Below, in pieces: positions 35,504-44,344 of a stretch of 58,385 bases of DNA. The notes beneath the pieces are model-generated. The model saw only the letters and a program-made list of their open reading frames with translations, was not told where the DNA came from and did no database searches. The DNA comes from Alphaproteobacteria bacterium (GTDB lineage Bacteria > Pseudomonadota > Alphaproteobacteria > Micavibrionales > Micavibrionaceae): positions 1 through 58,385 of the forward strand of contig JAGRIJ010000015.1 in NCBI GenBank assembly GCA_020443295.1. Direction: 5' to 3'. Positions within the stretch are counted from its first letter, which is position 1; the number at the start of each line of letters is the position of its first letter. Position numbers and translations under genes: made by a program.

Positions 35504-35893
35504 TCACGTCTTCTTACCATCCATTACAAAATTAATATGCTTCATTAAATCATCAAAAGAAAAAGGCTTAATCAGGAGATCGGTTATGCCTATTTCTTTG
35601 GCTTGTCGTATGGCTTCAAAATGCATGTGTGAAGCCATGAGAATAACAGGGATATTCTGCTTTTCTTTTTTAATCTCCTTTGTGAGTTCTATCCCGCCAA
35701 TCGTATTGACATCCAGATCGACAATCAGCAAATCGTGAGTATGAATTTTATAAACGACAAGGGCATGATCGCTGTTACGGGCTATAAAGACCTGCTTGGT
35801 ATTGACCGCATGCAAGATCGATTCAATCATAGTCCCAAGGCGATCAACGTTCTCCACAACAAGTATTTTTAATTCTTCAAATTTTACAGGCAT
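35504..35893 (-). CDS. Single-domain response regulator (CheY-like)
   Basis: A 129-aa receiver domain. The phospho-acceptor aspartate lies in LLIVDLDVN and the conserved lysine in LLIKPFSFDDL. The acidic pocket near the N-terminus reads VVENVDR, so the usual Asp-Asp pair is Glu-Asn, which may weaken Mg binding. No output domain is present. It lies 17 bases downstream of a second receiver gene in one operon with the hybrid kinase. Confidence 0.85.
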   Translation of the reverse strand: MPVKFEELKILVVENVDRLGTMIESILHAVNTKQVFIARNSDHALVVYKIHTHDLLIVDLDVNTIGGIELTKEIKKEKQNIPVILMASHMHFEAIRQAKEIGITDLLIKPFSFDDLMKHINFVMDGKKT

Positions 35894-35909
35894 GAGTATT
35901 TTTGAAGAG

Positions 35910-36674
35910 TTATTTAATCGTTATGCATTGGCTGATATATTCCTGAACTCTTTGCTTTAAAGGAGGTTTGCTCAGAAAACCCGCAGCTCCAAGCTCTAAA
36001 GCCGTCAGAACGTTTTCTTTTTGACTATCCGCGCTCAAAACAATCATAAAAGCATCTGAGTCGATCTCCACAATATCGGGTATAAGTTCCAATCCTGTTT
36101 TATCAGGCATATGGATGTCTAAAAAAAGAATGTCCGGATTGTGCTTTAGATAAGAAGGAATAACCTGCTTGCCTGCCTCCACCTCAAAGATCGTGCCACA
36201 AGATGATAAAAGGGCGCTCATTGATTTGCGGACAAACGCATCGTCGTCTGCAATAAGAATGACATTTTCTTTTCTGTTCATTCGCTGATAATAGAGATTT
36301 TCTGCTAGACTTACGGAGGTAACCTTTTCTGAGAGGTCGATCTGGATTTGCCTTAGACCTTTTGCACTCATTTTCCGGAGCAGGATGCGACAGCTGTGTT
36401 GAGGTATTTTCTTTTCAATTTCCGATTTCATTAAAGCGTAGTTTTCAATGATCCCAAGTCTCACAAGCATTACAAATTTGGCTGAATTAACCGGATATAT
36501 AACCCCATCATAATTACGATATTGATCTATAAATTTCTGAATAATTTGCTTTTGAGAAAGCGTGCTTGTTTCAGCAATGTTGATGTTAACGATTTGCCAT
36601 TCATTCATAAAATTTTTGATAGAGGGTACAAGCGCAACCAGCTCAGCATCATTATTTTTATCAGCCAGAATCAT
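35910..36674 (-). CDS. Response regulator with unknown N-terminal domain
   Basis: A 254-aa protein. Residues 1-130 form an unrecognised alpha/beta domain (AELVALVPSIKNFMNEWQIV..., DGVIYPVNSAKFVMLVRLG). Residues 135-250 are a full receiver domain with the acidic pocket IADDDAFVR, phospho-acceptor LFLDIHMPDKTG and lysine FLSKPP. Its start overlaps the HPt gene stop by four bases. The N-terminal domain could be a degenerate receiver or a partner-binding module. Confidence 0.82.
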   Translation of the reverse strand: MILADKNNDAELVALVPSIKNFMNEWQIVNINIAETSTLSQKQIIQKFIDQYRNYDGVIYPVNSAKFVMLVRLGIIENYALMKSEIEKKIPQHSCRILLRKMSAKGLRQIQIDLSEKVTSVSLAENLYYQRMNRKENVILIADDDAFVRKSMSALLSSCGTIFEVEAGKQVIPSYLKHNPDILFLDIHMPDKTGLELIPDIVEIDSDAFMIVLSADSQKENVLTALELGAAGFLSKPPLKQRVQEYISQCITIK

Positions 36675-37021
36675 AATTTTCTCTCCTTCAGAAAGAGAGT
36701 GACCCTTTCATAACTGTACAAAATTTCATTAAAACGCGCCTGTTTTTCTTCCAAAGTCCCTTCATCCATGTTTTGGGCGGTATCGCACAATGCTTTCATG
36801 TGCGTCGCCCCGACATACCCTGCTGCCCCTTTCAGCTTGTGTGCGGCAGACTTCCATGAAGCCATGCTTGGGTCTTGTATGGCTGATTTCAGGACTTCCA
36901 AGCTTTCCGAAACGGTTTCACGGAATACGTCTAGTAGTGAAGCAATCATTTCCGTATCGCCATCCGTGTATTCTTGCAGATATGACAAATCCACAGGTGA
37001 GCTTAAGCCATCACCAGTCAT
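36671..37021 (-). CDS. Histidine phosphotransfer (HPt) protein
   Basis: A 116-aa HPt domain with the phospho-histidine motif SAAHKLKGAAGYVGA. I start at the ATG at 37021, which has GGAGGGTTAAC directly upstream and lies one base after the kinase stop; the longer reading frame to 37126 runs inside the kinase gene. It would pass phosphate from the hybrid kinase receiver to the two downstream receivers. Confidence 0.88.
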   Translation of the reverse strand: MTGDGLSSPVDLSYLQEYTDGDTEMIASLLDVFRETVSESLEVLKSAIQDPSMASWKSAAHKLKGAAGYVGATHMKALCDTAQNMDEGTLEEKQARFNEILYSYERVTLFLKERKL

Positions 37022-37022
37022 G

Positions 37023-40000
37023 TTAACCCTCCATTTCCTTATTTCCGCTAACATCAACCCACTTTTCCAGAGCATGGGCAATATCAAGCTCCTTGAACGG
37101 CTTATTAATGTAATCATCCATACCAAAGCTCAGACATTTCTCACGATCCCCGATCATGGCATCCGCAGTGAGCGCTATGATGGGAACGCGTCCCCTGTCA
37201 TGCTCGTTTTCAAATTTACGAATTTCAAGAGTGGCTTCAAATCCATCCATTTCCGGCATCTGGCAATCCATAAAGACCGCATCGTATTGTTTTTCCTTGA
37301 CGCGATCCACTGCTTCCAAGCCATTTTCGGCAGCATCAATCATCAGGCCAAATTTACTGAGAACTTTTGTGATAACCATCATGTTGAGCTTGGTATCATC
37401 CACTGCCAGAACGCAGCGCCCCGTATATTGTTTATAGGCTTCTTTTTTCTTGCCTTCTTGGGGTCCAAGCGGCCTCAAGGAATTATGACGCGTCATTATT
37501 GGCGCATTCTTAATGCCATTCTTTCTGTTCTCTACCGTTGTTACTATTGCGGACACAATTTGATCTATCTCAAAAGGCTTATTGAAATATCCATCCAGCC
37601 CTAAAGCAGCTAACTCCTCATATGGTCTTTTTTCCATGGCACCCGAAACCATGATCAAAGAAAGTGAGTCAAATGCCTTGTTTTTGCGAAGTTTTTGAAC
37701 CAGCTTCAAACCATTCATTCCGCCAAGTGCAAAATCAACCAGACAAGCATCGAATTTTCCCTCCTCCCTTTCCAAAAGGGTTAAGGCTTCTTCAGCACTT
37801 GATACGGATTCACATGGTATATTGCGACGAGAAAGCTGAGAGGTCATGAGCTCGCATGTAAGGTCGTAATCATCAATAATCAAAATCCGCATCGGAGGTA
37901 TATCCTGCAAGAAAACGGCTCCTGAATCCTTAGGCCCCTCGATGAAATTGACATTAAAAATAAAGCTTGATCCTTTACCAACCTGACTTTCCACACGGAT
38001 TGAGCCGCCCATTAAATCTACAAGCTGCGTGACAATCGCCAAGCCAAGCCCTGTACCCCCAAACCTTCTGGTCGTAGATTCTTCAGCCTGTGAAAATTTT
38101 TCAAAAACTTTTTCCAGTTTGTCTTCGGGGATGCCTATTCCGCTATCTTCTACGGCACATATCAAGTTAACCTTGCCATCATCTTGTTTTTGTGCTTTTC
38201 CAACACGGACAAGGATATGTCCCTCGGATGTGAATTTCAGGGCATTACTGATCAGATTTGCAAATACCTGCTTTATCCGGACAGGATCGCCTATAACATG
38301 ACGATTAATATCCGGAGATATTTCCATGATTAGCTCCAACCCTTTTTCACGCGCCTGATAGGAATACAGGCTTGTGACTTCCTGTATCGTTTCAAGCAAG
38401 TCAAAGCTCGTTTTTTCAAGAATAAGCTTTCCGGCCTCAATTTTGGATATATCAATGATATCGTTAATAATGCTTAACAACGTATCGCCTGAAGTCTTGA
38501 TAGCGGCGGCGCATTCTTTTTGTTCCGGGTCTAGCTCTGTATCCAAAAGAAAGTTCGACATTCCGAGAATTGCATTCATAGGGGTACGAATTTCATGTGA
38601 CATATTGGCAAGGAAATCACTTTTGGCCTGACTGGCCGCTTCGGCATCCTTTCTCGCCTTCAACAAAGTTTCTTCTCTGGCTTTTTGTTCAGAAATATCC
38701 AGAGCCAAACCCACGAAAATCGGTTCTCCCTCATTCTTTATTTCCGTTACGTTTAGCTGCATCGGGAAAATAGCCCCACCTTTCCTCATGGCAAATACAT
38801 CACGCCCGGAGTCAAGAATATTGGTCTTCCCGGTTTCCAGATAATTCCTAAGATATTGATCATGGTTACTCTGGTGCGGCTCCGGCATAAGCATACTGAC
38901 ATTTTTGCCGATAACTTCATGGGCCTGATAGCTAAAAATAAATTCAGCCCAAGCATTAAATGATTGAATAATCCCTGCCTTATCAATCGTTATAACGCCC
39001 TGCATCATATTGTTCAGGATGGCATTCAGGTGACTCTTTTCCTTATTGATTTGAAAATTCAGATTGTCAGCCTTAATCTTTGCCTCTCGCAAATCCGTAG
39101 TTTGTTCAGCAACCTGTTTTTCCAGATTTTCTTGGCTGTTAGTGAGTTCTTTTCGCGCGACGTCAATCGGCTTGGCGATAAAAAATCTGGTATAGAGAAC
39201 AGTGATTATAAAGAGGACAATACCTGCGCCCAAGATCATCTGCTGTTTAATAGATAGCTCTCCATATTTTTTCTGGAGGTAATCTTGGATAGATTTTACC
39301 ACCTCATCCTGAGCTAAAAGCGTTTTATTAAGCTGCATATCAAAATTGTCATGCCATTCTTCGACATTTATTACCCCGGTTTTTTCTGGATTCTTGCCGC
39401 TTGCCATTTGCTCAAGATCGTTCCATTCTTTTTTCGCTTCGGCCAGTTTGTTAAGGATTTCCGCGTTACTGAATGGCTTGACGTTTTCGGTTTTTGAACC
39501 GTCTATGCTTAAAACAACCTCTCCTCCATTCATAAGCCCTGAAAAATTCATTTCAACATAGGCCGCGTCGCTCTGGCTATTTTTAGTGTCTTTATCATTG
39601 CTCAAATGTTGGTCATTGCCCGTGACTCTATCAGCAAAGCTGTGATGGGCGTAACGGACGATCAACATACGTTGAAGAGCGGCGGCGTTCAGGATAGTTC
39701 CTTCATCCTTATGTTTGGCGTAGCTGCTATTGAAAAAAAAGTAAGAACCGACCATCAAGATCATAAACAATCCCAAAAGGCCGGAAAGCTGGATAAATAC
39801 AGCATTTCCGGAATATCTGCCCTCTTCAACAGAAAAAGATTCTTCTTCTGACCTGCTTTGCAAACTTAAAATAATGGCAATAGCAAATACTGTGCTGCTG
39901 ATTATAGCTACAATCATGGCTAAAGTGTCATAGCTCTGATCTGGATCAAAGCGACAATCCGCATAGGGAATAAAGACCGATGCGGCCATGCCCGTATAGT

Positions 40001-40640
40001 GCATGCCACAAATAGCGGCTCCCATGACCAGCGCGGCTGCGATTTGCCAGAGTATCTTTTTACGCCCTCTGTGTTTTCCCAGCATAAAGACGATCCAAAG
40101 CGCAGCGCCGGAAGCTGTTACAGCTATAATGAAAGATAGAAGGAACAGACTTGGTATATAGCGCAAATCAGCAGCCATCTGCATGGCCGCCATACCGGAG
40201 TAGTGCATAGCACAAATGGCTGTTCCCAGAAGGAGAGCGCTGCCGATAAGCCTAAATATCTTAATCTCACCCTGCCGGATAACGGCAAGAACACCATAAG
40301 CGATAACCACAGCAATAAGCATAGACAGAAAGGTAATCGGAACGCTGTAGGTATGGACCATATCCATGTTATAGGCGAGCATGCCTATGAAGTGCATAGA
40401 CCAGATGCCCGAACCAAAAGCTACGGCCCCTGCGAAATGAATGATATTCTTCTGCGCGGACGTTTTTGCCCTATGAATGTCTGTCGCCATACGCAGACCC
40501 GTAAATGATCCCAAGGATGCAATGACATACGATAGCAGGACAAGCGCAGGGATATATGTACCCGTGGCTACATTTTCGGGAATATTTCCAAAAATGAAAA
40601 ATCTTTCTAGGGCGGAAAAAAAATTGACTGCCATGGCCAT
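37023..40640 (-). CDS. MHYT-PAS hybrid sensor histidine kinase
   Basis: A 1205-aa membrane sensor. The N-terminus is an MHYT domain with seven helices and three motifs, SMHFIGM, AMHYSGM and GMHYTGM (His at 83, 146, 214), thought to bind copper or sense a gas. A second membrane pair (about 278-298 and 475-492) encloses a periplasmic region, then a coiled coil, a PAS domain (about 540-655), the kinase (H in SHEIRTPMNAILGM, ATPase with RFGGTGLGLAIV) and two receivers (VDFALGGMNG and MDCQMPEMDG). It heads the signalling operon. Binding of copper would fit the nearby metal module, but this is inference. Confidence 0.92.
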   Translation of the reverse strand: MAMAVNFFSALERFFIFGNIPENVATGTYIPALVLLSYVIASLGSFTGLRMATDIHRAKTSAQKNIIHFAGAVAFGSGIWSMHFIGMLAYNMDMVHTYSVPITFLSMLIAVVIAYGVLAVIRQGEIKIFRLIGSALLLGTAICAMHYSGMAAMQMAADLRYIPSLFLLSFIIAVTASGAALWIVFMLGKHRGRKKILWQIAAALVMGAAICGMHYTGMAASVFIPYADCRFDPDQSYDTLAMIVAIISSTVFAIAIILSLQSRSEEESFSVEEGRYSGNAVFIQLSGLLGLFMILMVGSYFFFNSSYAKHKDEGTILNAAALQRMLIVRYAHHSFADRVTGNDQHLSNDKDTKNSQSDAAYVEMNFSGLMNGGEVVLSIDGSKTENVKPFSNAEILNKLAEAKKEWNDLEQMASGKNPEKTGVINVEEWHDNFDMQLNKTLLAQDEVVKSIQDYLQKKYGELSIKQQMILGAGIVLFIITVLYTRFFIAKPIDVARKELTNSQENLEKQVAEQTTDLREAKIKADNLNFQINKEKSHLNAILNNMMQGVITIDKAGIIQSFNAWAEFIFSYQAHEVIGKNVSMLMPEPHQSNHDQYLRNYLETGKTNILDSGRDVFAMRKGGAIFPMQLNVTEIKNEGEPIFVGLALDISEQKAREETLLKARKDAEAASQAKSDFLANMSHEIRTPMNAILGMSNFLLDTELDPEQKECAAAIKTSGDTLLSIINDIIDISKIEAGKLILEKTSFDLLETIQEVTSLYSYQAREKGLELIMEISPDINRHVIGDPVRIKQVFANLISNALKFTSEGHILVRVGKAQKQDDGKVNLICAVEDSGIGIPEDKLEKVFEKFSQAEESTTRRFGGTGLGLAIVTQLVDLMGGSIRVESQVGKGSSFIFNVNFIEGPKDSGAVFLQDIPPMRILIIDDYDLTCELMTSQLSRRNIPCESVSSAEEALTLLEREEGKFDACLVDFALGGMNGLKLVQKLRKNKAFDSLSLIMVSGAMEKRPYEELAALGLDGYFNKPFEIDQIVSAIVTTVENRKNGIKNAPIMTRHNSLRPLGPQEGKKKEAYKQYTGRCVLAVDDTKLNMMVITKVLSKFGLMIDAAENGLEAVDRVKEKQYDAVFMDCQMPEMDGFEATLEIRKFENEHDRGRVPIIALTADAMIGDREKCLSFGMDDYINKPFKELDIAHALEKWVDVSGNKEMEG

Positions 40641-41118
40641 ATTCTAGTTAGTCAGGATATTAGGTGTTGTTGTAAGAAAATTTGAAACGGGTGAACGCAA
40701 CGTCGCTTAGAATCAGGAAAATCGGAGGGTGCAGGACTCTATAAATATTATGGAGAGGGCTAGCTTGACAAAAGAAGAGTATACAATGTTCAGGGTATAA
40801 AAGTTTCATATATATGTTTTTAAAAGAGAATCCTTGTTGCAATTATGCCACCACAGATTGTTTTGTCTAGCGAAACTTCAATAAATTCAGAATGGGTTGC
40901 TTGCAACCCTGCCCTCGTGGCGAACAGGCGGGTAGCAAATGGAGAAAAAATCGACGAAAGATTATTGTCTTTTCTAACGCCAGTGACGATAAAGCAATAA
41001 TCTGTTCGGGCTATTTTTTACGAAATGCGCGAGGACGCAGGCCTTAGTTCATCACGCCATAAATAGAGTGTTACTGCCATCATAATTTTGCAATTCAGCG
41101 GCAAGGCGTTGACGGCAC
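40641..41118. other. Intergenic region 5' of the hairpin array
   Basis: No gene seen. It contains GGGTTGC-TT-GCAACCC (40894-40909) and a 9-bp perfect inverted repeat AGATTATTG (40959-40967) / CAATAATCT (40995-41003). The hybrid-kinase promoter must lie at its left end. Base composition shifts from AT-rich to GC-rich at about 41040. Confidence 0.5.
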
Positions 41119-41406
41119 CCAATCCGCGCAGGGTTGGTCTGGTGTCCAGAGGGCAGGAACGCCCTTTGGTCGTCTCCATGGGCGAAACCATGGTGCGGGG
41201 TCCACGGGCGGCATACGCCTTGGTCGCGGTTGATCGGCGAATACGATCACCATGGGCGGGTGTCGGGAGGGAGCTTGGAGGCTCCACCCTGACCAGTGAT
41301 AAAACGGCGATACGTTTTACATGGCGCGGGCGCGCCATATGCCAGAGGGATGCAACGGGAGAGCGCAGCGTCTCCCTTGCCAAGCGTTTTGGACGTAGTA
41401 CAAAAC
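41119..41406 (+). ncRNA. Candidate structured RNA: array of ten consecutive hairpins
   Basis: Read by hand, ten helices follow one another: 41119-41137, 41146-41169, 41176-41193, 41206-41220, 41231-41249, 41270-41285, 41301-41318, 41321-41338, 41357-41376 and 41386-41406. Stems are 5-9 bp and nearly all perfect. Every other loop begins GCG (GCGCA, GCGAAA, GCGAATA, GCGATA, GCGCAGCG). The three non-Watson-Crick pairs I found are all G-U if the + strand is transcribed and would be A-C on the other strand, which supports a + strand RNA. Both strands are also open as reading frames, a common effect in GC-rich structured DNA. I recognise no known RNA class. Confidence 0.5.
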
Positions 41407-41421
41407 ACAGCTTGCGGAACG
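41397..41421 (+). repeat. Segment repeated at 23761
   Basis: AGTACAAAACACAGCTTGCG followed by GAACG, the 3' part of the last hairpin and its flank, matches 23761-23785 at 22 of 25 positions. Confidence 0.6.
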
Positions 41422-41556
41422 TCGGAACTAAAAAAACTAGAAACAAAAACCAATAGCGGAAATAAGTACGGTAACAGCATTAAACAATGACAATTCCGTG
41501 TAGAGATCATAAACTACGACCTCGAAACGTAAGCCATCCTAGCACTGACAAATGCC

Positions 41557-42192
41557 ATGCCGCGCATAAACCTGAATGTCCCCTACTCAGAAAAAGATGA
41601 AGCCAAAGGACTTGGCGCAAGATGGGATGCTAAAGAAAAGACATGGTACATTCCTGATAATCTTGCACCTGAGCCTTTCCAGAAATGGCTGCGGAAAGAA
41701 CCCGAATATAACACGCGGGCAAAGTCATACTACATAGCCAAAACAATCAAAACATGCTGGAAATGCGGTCAAGAAACGCCCATTTTCGGATTTTTTCTAC
41801 CAAAGGGCTTCGAGAATAAGGATTGCCCTCCTGACGACATATATGCTCCTGCAATATGGATGGAAACAGATTATGAAACCATGATCGCCTTTGTTGAAGC
41901 TCTTCCTGAATCCGTTAGTCGCAAGATATCATCGCTCACAAAACATTACCGCCTCGATTACAGTAAAACCACCCAAAGCGAATACTGGATGAACCATTGT
42001 GATAAATGTGGCATGAAGCAAGGCGATTTCAATATATTTGAAGAGCCGGACGAAGGCTTCCTGATCCTTTATGCCGAGGATGCCGCTAATATCACTCTCT
42101 ACGAAGTTCAGGAGCCATTTGAAGCTAGTTGTGGCAGCCATAGCATCGGTATAGACTTCTTTCAAATCATGAAAAAGATTCCACTCCCTTAA
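41557..42192 (+). CDS. DUF5710-like protein with two CxxC zinc motifs
   Basis: A 211-aa cytoplasmic protein. Residues 4-45 (NLNVPYSEKDEAKGLGARWD, then KTWYIP) match the short domain known as DUF5710, common on plasmids and in primase-like proteins. Two CxxC motifs (CWKCGQ near 66 and CDKCGM near 149) could bind one zinc. Function unknown; association with mobile elements is general for this domain. It has a strong terminator downstream. Confidence 0.75.
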   Translation: MPRINLNVPYSEKDEAKGLGARWDAKEKTWYIPDNLAPEPFQKWLRKEPEYNTRAKSYYIAKTIKTCWKCGQETPIFGFFLPKGFENKDCPPDDIYAPAIWMETDYETMIAFVEALPESVSRKISSLTKHYRLDYSKTTQSEYWMNHCDKCGMKQGDFNIFEEPDEGFLILYAEDAANITLYEVQEPFEASCGSHSIGIDFFQIMKKIPLP

Positions 42193-42204
42193 CTATATTA
42201 GCGC

Positions 42205-42240
42205 AAAAGCCCTGCCGCCATGACAGGGCTTTATTTTTTT
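42205..42240 (+). terminator. Terminator after the DUF5710-like gene
   Basis: AAAGCCCTG (42206-42214) and CAGGGCTTT (42224-42232) form a perfect 9-bp stem, followed by ATTTTTTT on the + strand. It overlaps the end of the convergent methyltransferase gene by a few bases. Confidence 0.88.
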
Positions 42241-42926
42241 GAATACCAAGCATGGATAAGCAATGATTGAAAGAACAACATCGGCATTCCAAAGCCGCTT
42301 TTCCTGAGCATGGCTTCGATATTCGCTGATGGTAGGATTGCAACATGCTGTTTCATCATAGCGATGCTTTTCGCGGCCTCTTCCGCGCTTGCGGTGGTTT
42401 TGTTCTGCGCGGCGATCCATTTTTTCATCATCTCATTACTTTCAGTAGATTGCATATCGCAGCTAATTTCTGCATTGATGAGATATCCTCCTAGGCGCAA
42501 GTGACTGGCCATACTGTCGAACATGGCTTGCCGTTGCTTAGAATCCAGTACAAACTGCGTCACCAGCAAGCATAGTACAGCGTCAAATGTTTCGTCCGGA
42601 GCAATATCCGAAAGATACCCCTGTATGAAATCGCACCTAGGAACAATACCCTGTTTTTTCAGTTTTGAACGGCATTTTTCCATCATATCACCCGATGGCT
42701 CCAGCGCGACAAATTGCCAGTTTGGATGCAGCCCTGCCAGACGAACAATCTCTGTCCCCGTACCAGCTCCCACGCATAGAATTCGGGCATTATCAGGGAG
42801 GTCTTCCAACACAAGCCCGATCAATGCATGCAGGTTTTCTACCACAGCATTCATTCGCTCAGTGCGGGAGTCGTATTGCTCGGCAATTTTTGCATCAAAG
42901 AATGTGGAGGGATCTATCTGGGACAT
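42231..42926 (-). CDS. SAM-dependent methyltransferase
   Basis: A 231-aa class I methyltransferase. Motif I is ILCVGAGTGTEIVRLA (about 49-64), followed by the acidic end of strand 2 (FVALEPSGDMMEKC) and motif IV-like FDAVLCLLVTQFV. It resembles small-molecule or tRNA-type methyltransferases such as TrmB/TAM-like proteins, without a clear substrate. It stands alone, between the DUF5710-like gene and the Fic gene. Confidence 0.82.
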   Translation of the reverse strand: MSQIDPSTFFDAKIAEQYDSRTERMNAVVENLHALIGLVLEDLPDNARILCVGAGTGTEIVRLAGLHPNWQFVALEPSGDMMEKCRSKLKKQGIVPRCDFIQGYLSDIAPDETFDAVLCLLVTQFVLDSKQRQAMFDSMASHLRLGGYLINAEISCDMQSTESNEMMKKWIAAQNKTTASAEEAAKSIAMMKQHVAILPSANIEAMLRKSGFGMPMLFFQSLLIHAWYSKK

Positions 42927-42975
42927 AACGATTCACTGCCTGTGTTGGTACCTGACACACTAAAATATGACTTCT

Positions 42976-43575
42976 CTATAAAGAACCAACAATCCCCGCA
43001 AAAGCAAATAATGGAGCATAGTCGCCCCTATCTGCTGCGCGCAATGCCTGAATATACTCCTTGCGCCGCTCATTCATGGAGCCAAGATCATGGCCACCCG
43101 CCCAGTCTATCGGCTTGTCCCTATAGAGTTTCAGTAAAAGAGCATCTGCCATAATCCGGGCATGCCGTCCGTTGCCGTTGGGAAAAGGATGGATAAACAC
43201 CAACCGATGATGAAAGCGGATGGCTGCTTCCAGAGGCGGATAAGTTTCATGCGTGGCCCAGTAGCGCATATCGTCCAGTAACATACGAAGTTCCACAGCG
43301 ATCTGTACCGGATCAACGCCGATATTCTTGCCCGCGCGCCTGAATGTTCCCGCCCAATTCCAGACTTCGCCAAACAGCTTTTTATGCAGATCGCATACGT
43401 AGCTCTCCGTCAGCAGGTCGGTGCGTTTGCTTTTGCGCATCCATTCCATGCCGCTTTGGATATTGGCCTGTTCCAGATGATCCAGTTCGCTCCGCGTTGT
43501 GATATGCCTGAATTTCAGGCCTTCCATTTCATCTGGATCAAGCAGGGTTGCGCCTTCGGGATGGTCGATTATCAT
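42976..43575 (-). CDS. Fic-domain protein, mobile mystery protein B-type
   Basis: A 199-aa Fic protein with the catalytic motif HPFPNGNGRHAR (His, and the phosphate-binding Asn-Gly-Asn-Gly-Arg). Fic enzymes usually transfer AMP to target proteins. Length, N-terminus (GATLLDPDEMEGLKFRHITT) and the partner gene directly upstream match the family called mobile mystery protein B, which travels with mobile elements. It would be the toxin-like half of the pair. Confidence 0.88.
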   Translation of the reverse strand: MIIDHPEGATLLDPDEMEGLKFRHITTRSELDHLEQANIQSGMEWMRKSKRTDLLTESYVCDLHKKLFGEVWNWAGTFRRAGKNIGVDPVQIAVELRMLLDDMRYWATHETYPPLEAAIRFHHRLVFIHPFPNGNGRHARIMADALLLKLYRDKPIDWAGGHDLGSMNERRKEYIQALRAADRGDYAPLFAFAGIVGSL

Positions 43576-43581
43576 GGTGCT

Positions 43582-44049
43582 TTATGCCTTGTCGTTCCAG
43601 AAATCGGAAGGCTGGTTTTTCAGCATATTTGATGCTAGGCGTTCTATCTCGAAGTCAATCTGCTTCCGAGAAAGTGACTGCGCCTCCAGTGCCATGTGAT
43701 GACCACCGGCCTCGACAATCTTCTTGGCTCTTTGCTTAGCACGATCCTCCAGAATGGTTTCCACACTGTCATGCGGAATAATAGCATAGACAAAACGGCA
43801 ATTCATGGCCTCAGCCATGGCTTGCATGGTTTTGAGCGTCACGCCGCCGTCCAGTTCCGCTTTTTCCGCATTGGAAACCAAAGCGCGGGTTTTGCCCAGT
43901 CGCCGCGCCAGCGCCGCCGCCGACATGCCCAGCGCTTTTCTGGCCGTACATATCCAACCTTCAGGTGGCAGATTGATGTCCCCAAGCTTAGATGCAGCCT
44001 TATTGACCTTTTCCCGGTACTGGCTGGCGATGATGGCTTTCACAGTCAT
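43582..44049 (-). CDS. Xre-type regulator, mobile mystery protein A-type
   Basis: A 155-aa protein with a helix-turn-helix (about 35-90: WICTARKALGMSAAALARRL, then RALVSNAEKAE) and a C-terminal helical part that resembles mobile mystery protein A. It starts six bases upstream of the Fic gene with AAGGATATACA before the ATG. As the likely antitoxin or repressor it may act on the palindromic AT-rich stretch at 44110-44135. Confidence 0.85.
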   Translation of the reverse strand: MTVKAIIASQYREKVNKAASKLGDINLPPEGWICTARKALGMSAAALARRLGKTRALVSNAEKAELDGGVTLKTMQAMAEAMNCRFVYAIIPHDSVETILEDRAKQRAKKIVEAGGHHMALEAQSLSRKQIDFEIERLASNMLKNQPSDFWNDKA

Positions 44050-44109
44050 TGTATATCCTTATACTTACATAAAAAGAGGATTTGTATGGTTTTTTATATA
44101 CTAAAAATC

Positions 44110-44135
44110 AATATATGTCAATATATTATTATACA
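44110..44135. promoter_or_regulatory. Possible operator upstream of the Xre/Fic pair
   Basis: Two CAATATAT repeats lie four bases apart, giving an ATATAT-rich palindromic stretch about 60-85 bases upstream of the Xre start. It could serve as promoter and operator. The rest of the 44136-44344 gap is AT-rich with no gene visible. Confidence 0.25.
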
Positions 44136-44344
44136 TTATGCAATGCTATGTGAAATAATAAATATACAATTATTTCCGTATCCAATGGCGTCTTTTTGGC
44201 TGAAAACGGTGAATTTTCTAGTCGATGTTTAAGTGGGTAAAGAGATTTTTGATCACAGGAAAAGTGAACAAAAAACATCACTCAAAAGGAAGGAATAGAT
44301 TCTAACTAGGGCAATGTACGAGCCACATTTTAGGAGATTGTAGG

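Noticed and set aside
41119..41423. Match to RNase P RNA, tmRNA, 6S RNA or a group I/II intron
   Set aside because: None of their conserved core sequences (for example the RNase P or tmRNA ends or an intron domain V) could be seen.
41018..41456. Overlapping long open frames on both strands (122 aa on +, 142 aa on -) in the hairpin array
   Set aside because: Stop-free frames on both strands are expected in GC-rich, highly structured DNA. Neither has a ribosome-binding site or a recognisable domain, and the wobble pattern supports RNA structure. I do not exclude that one is translated.
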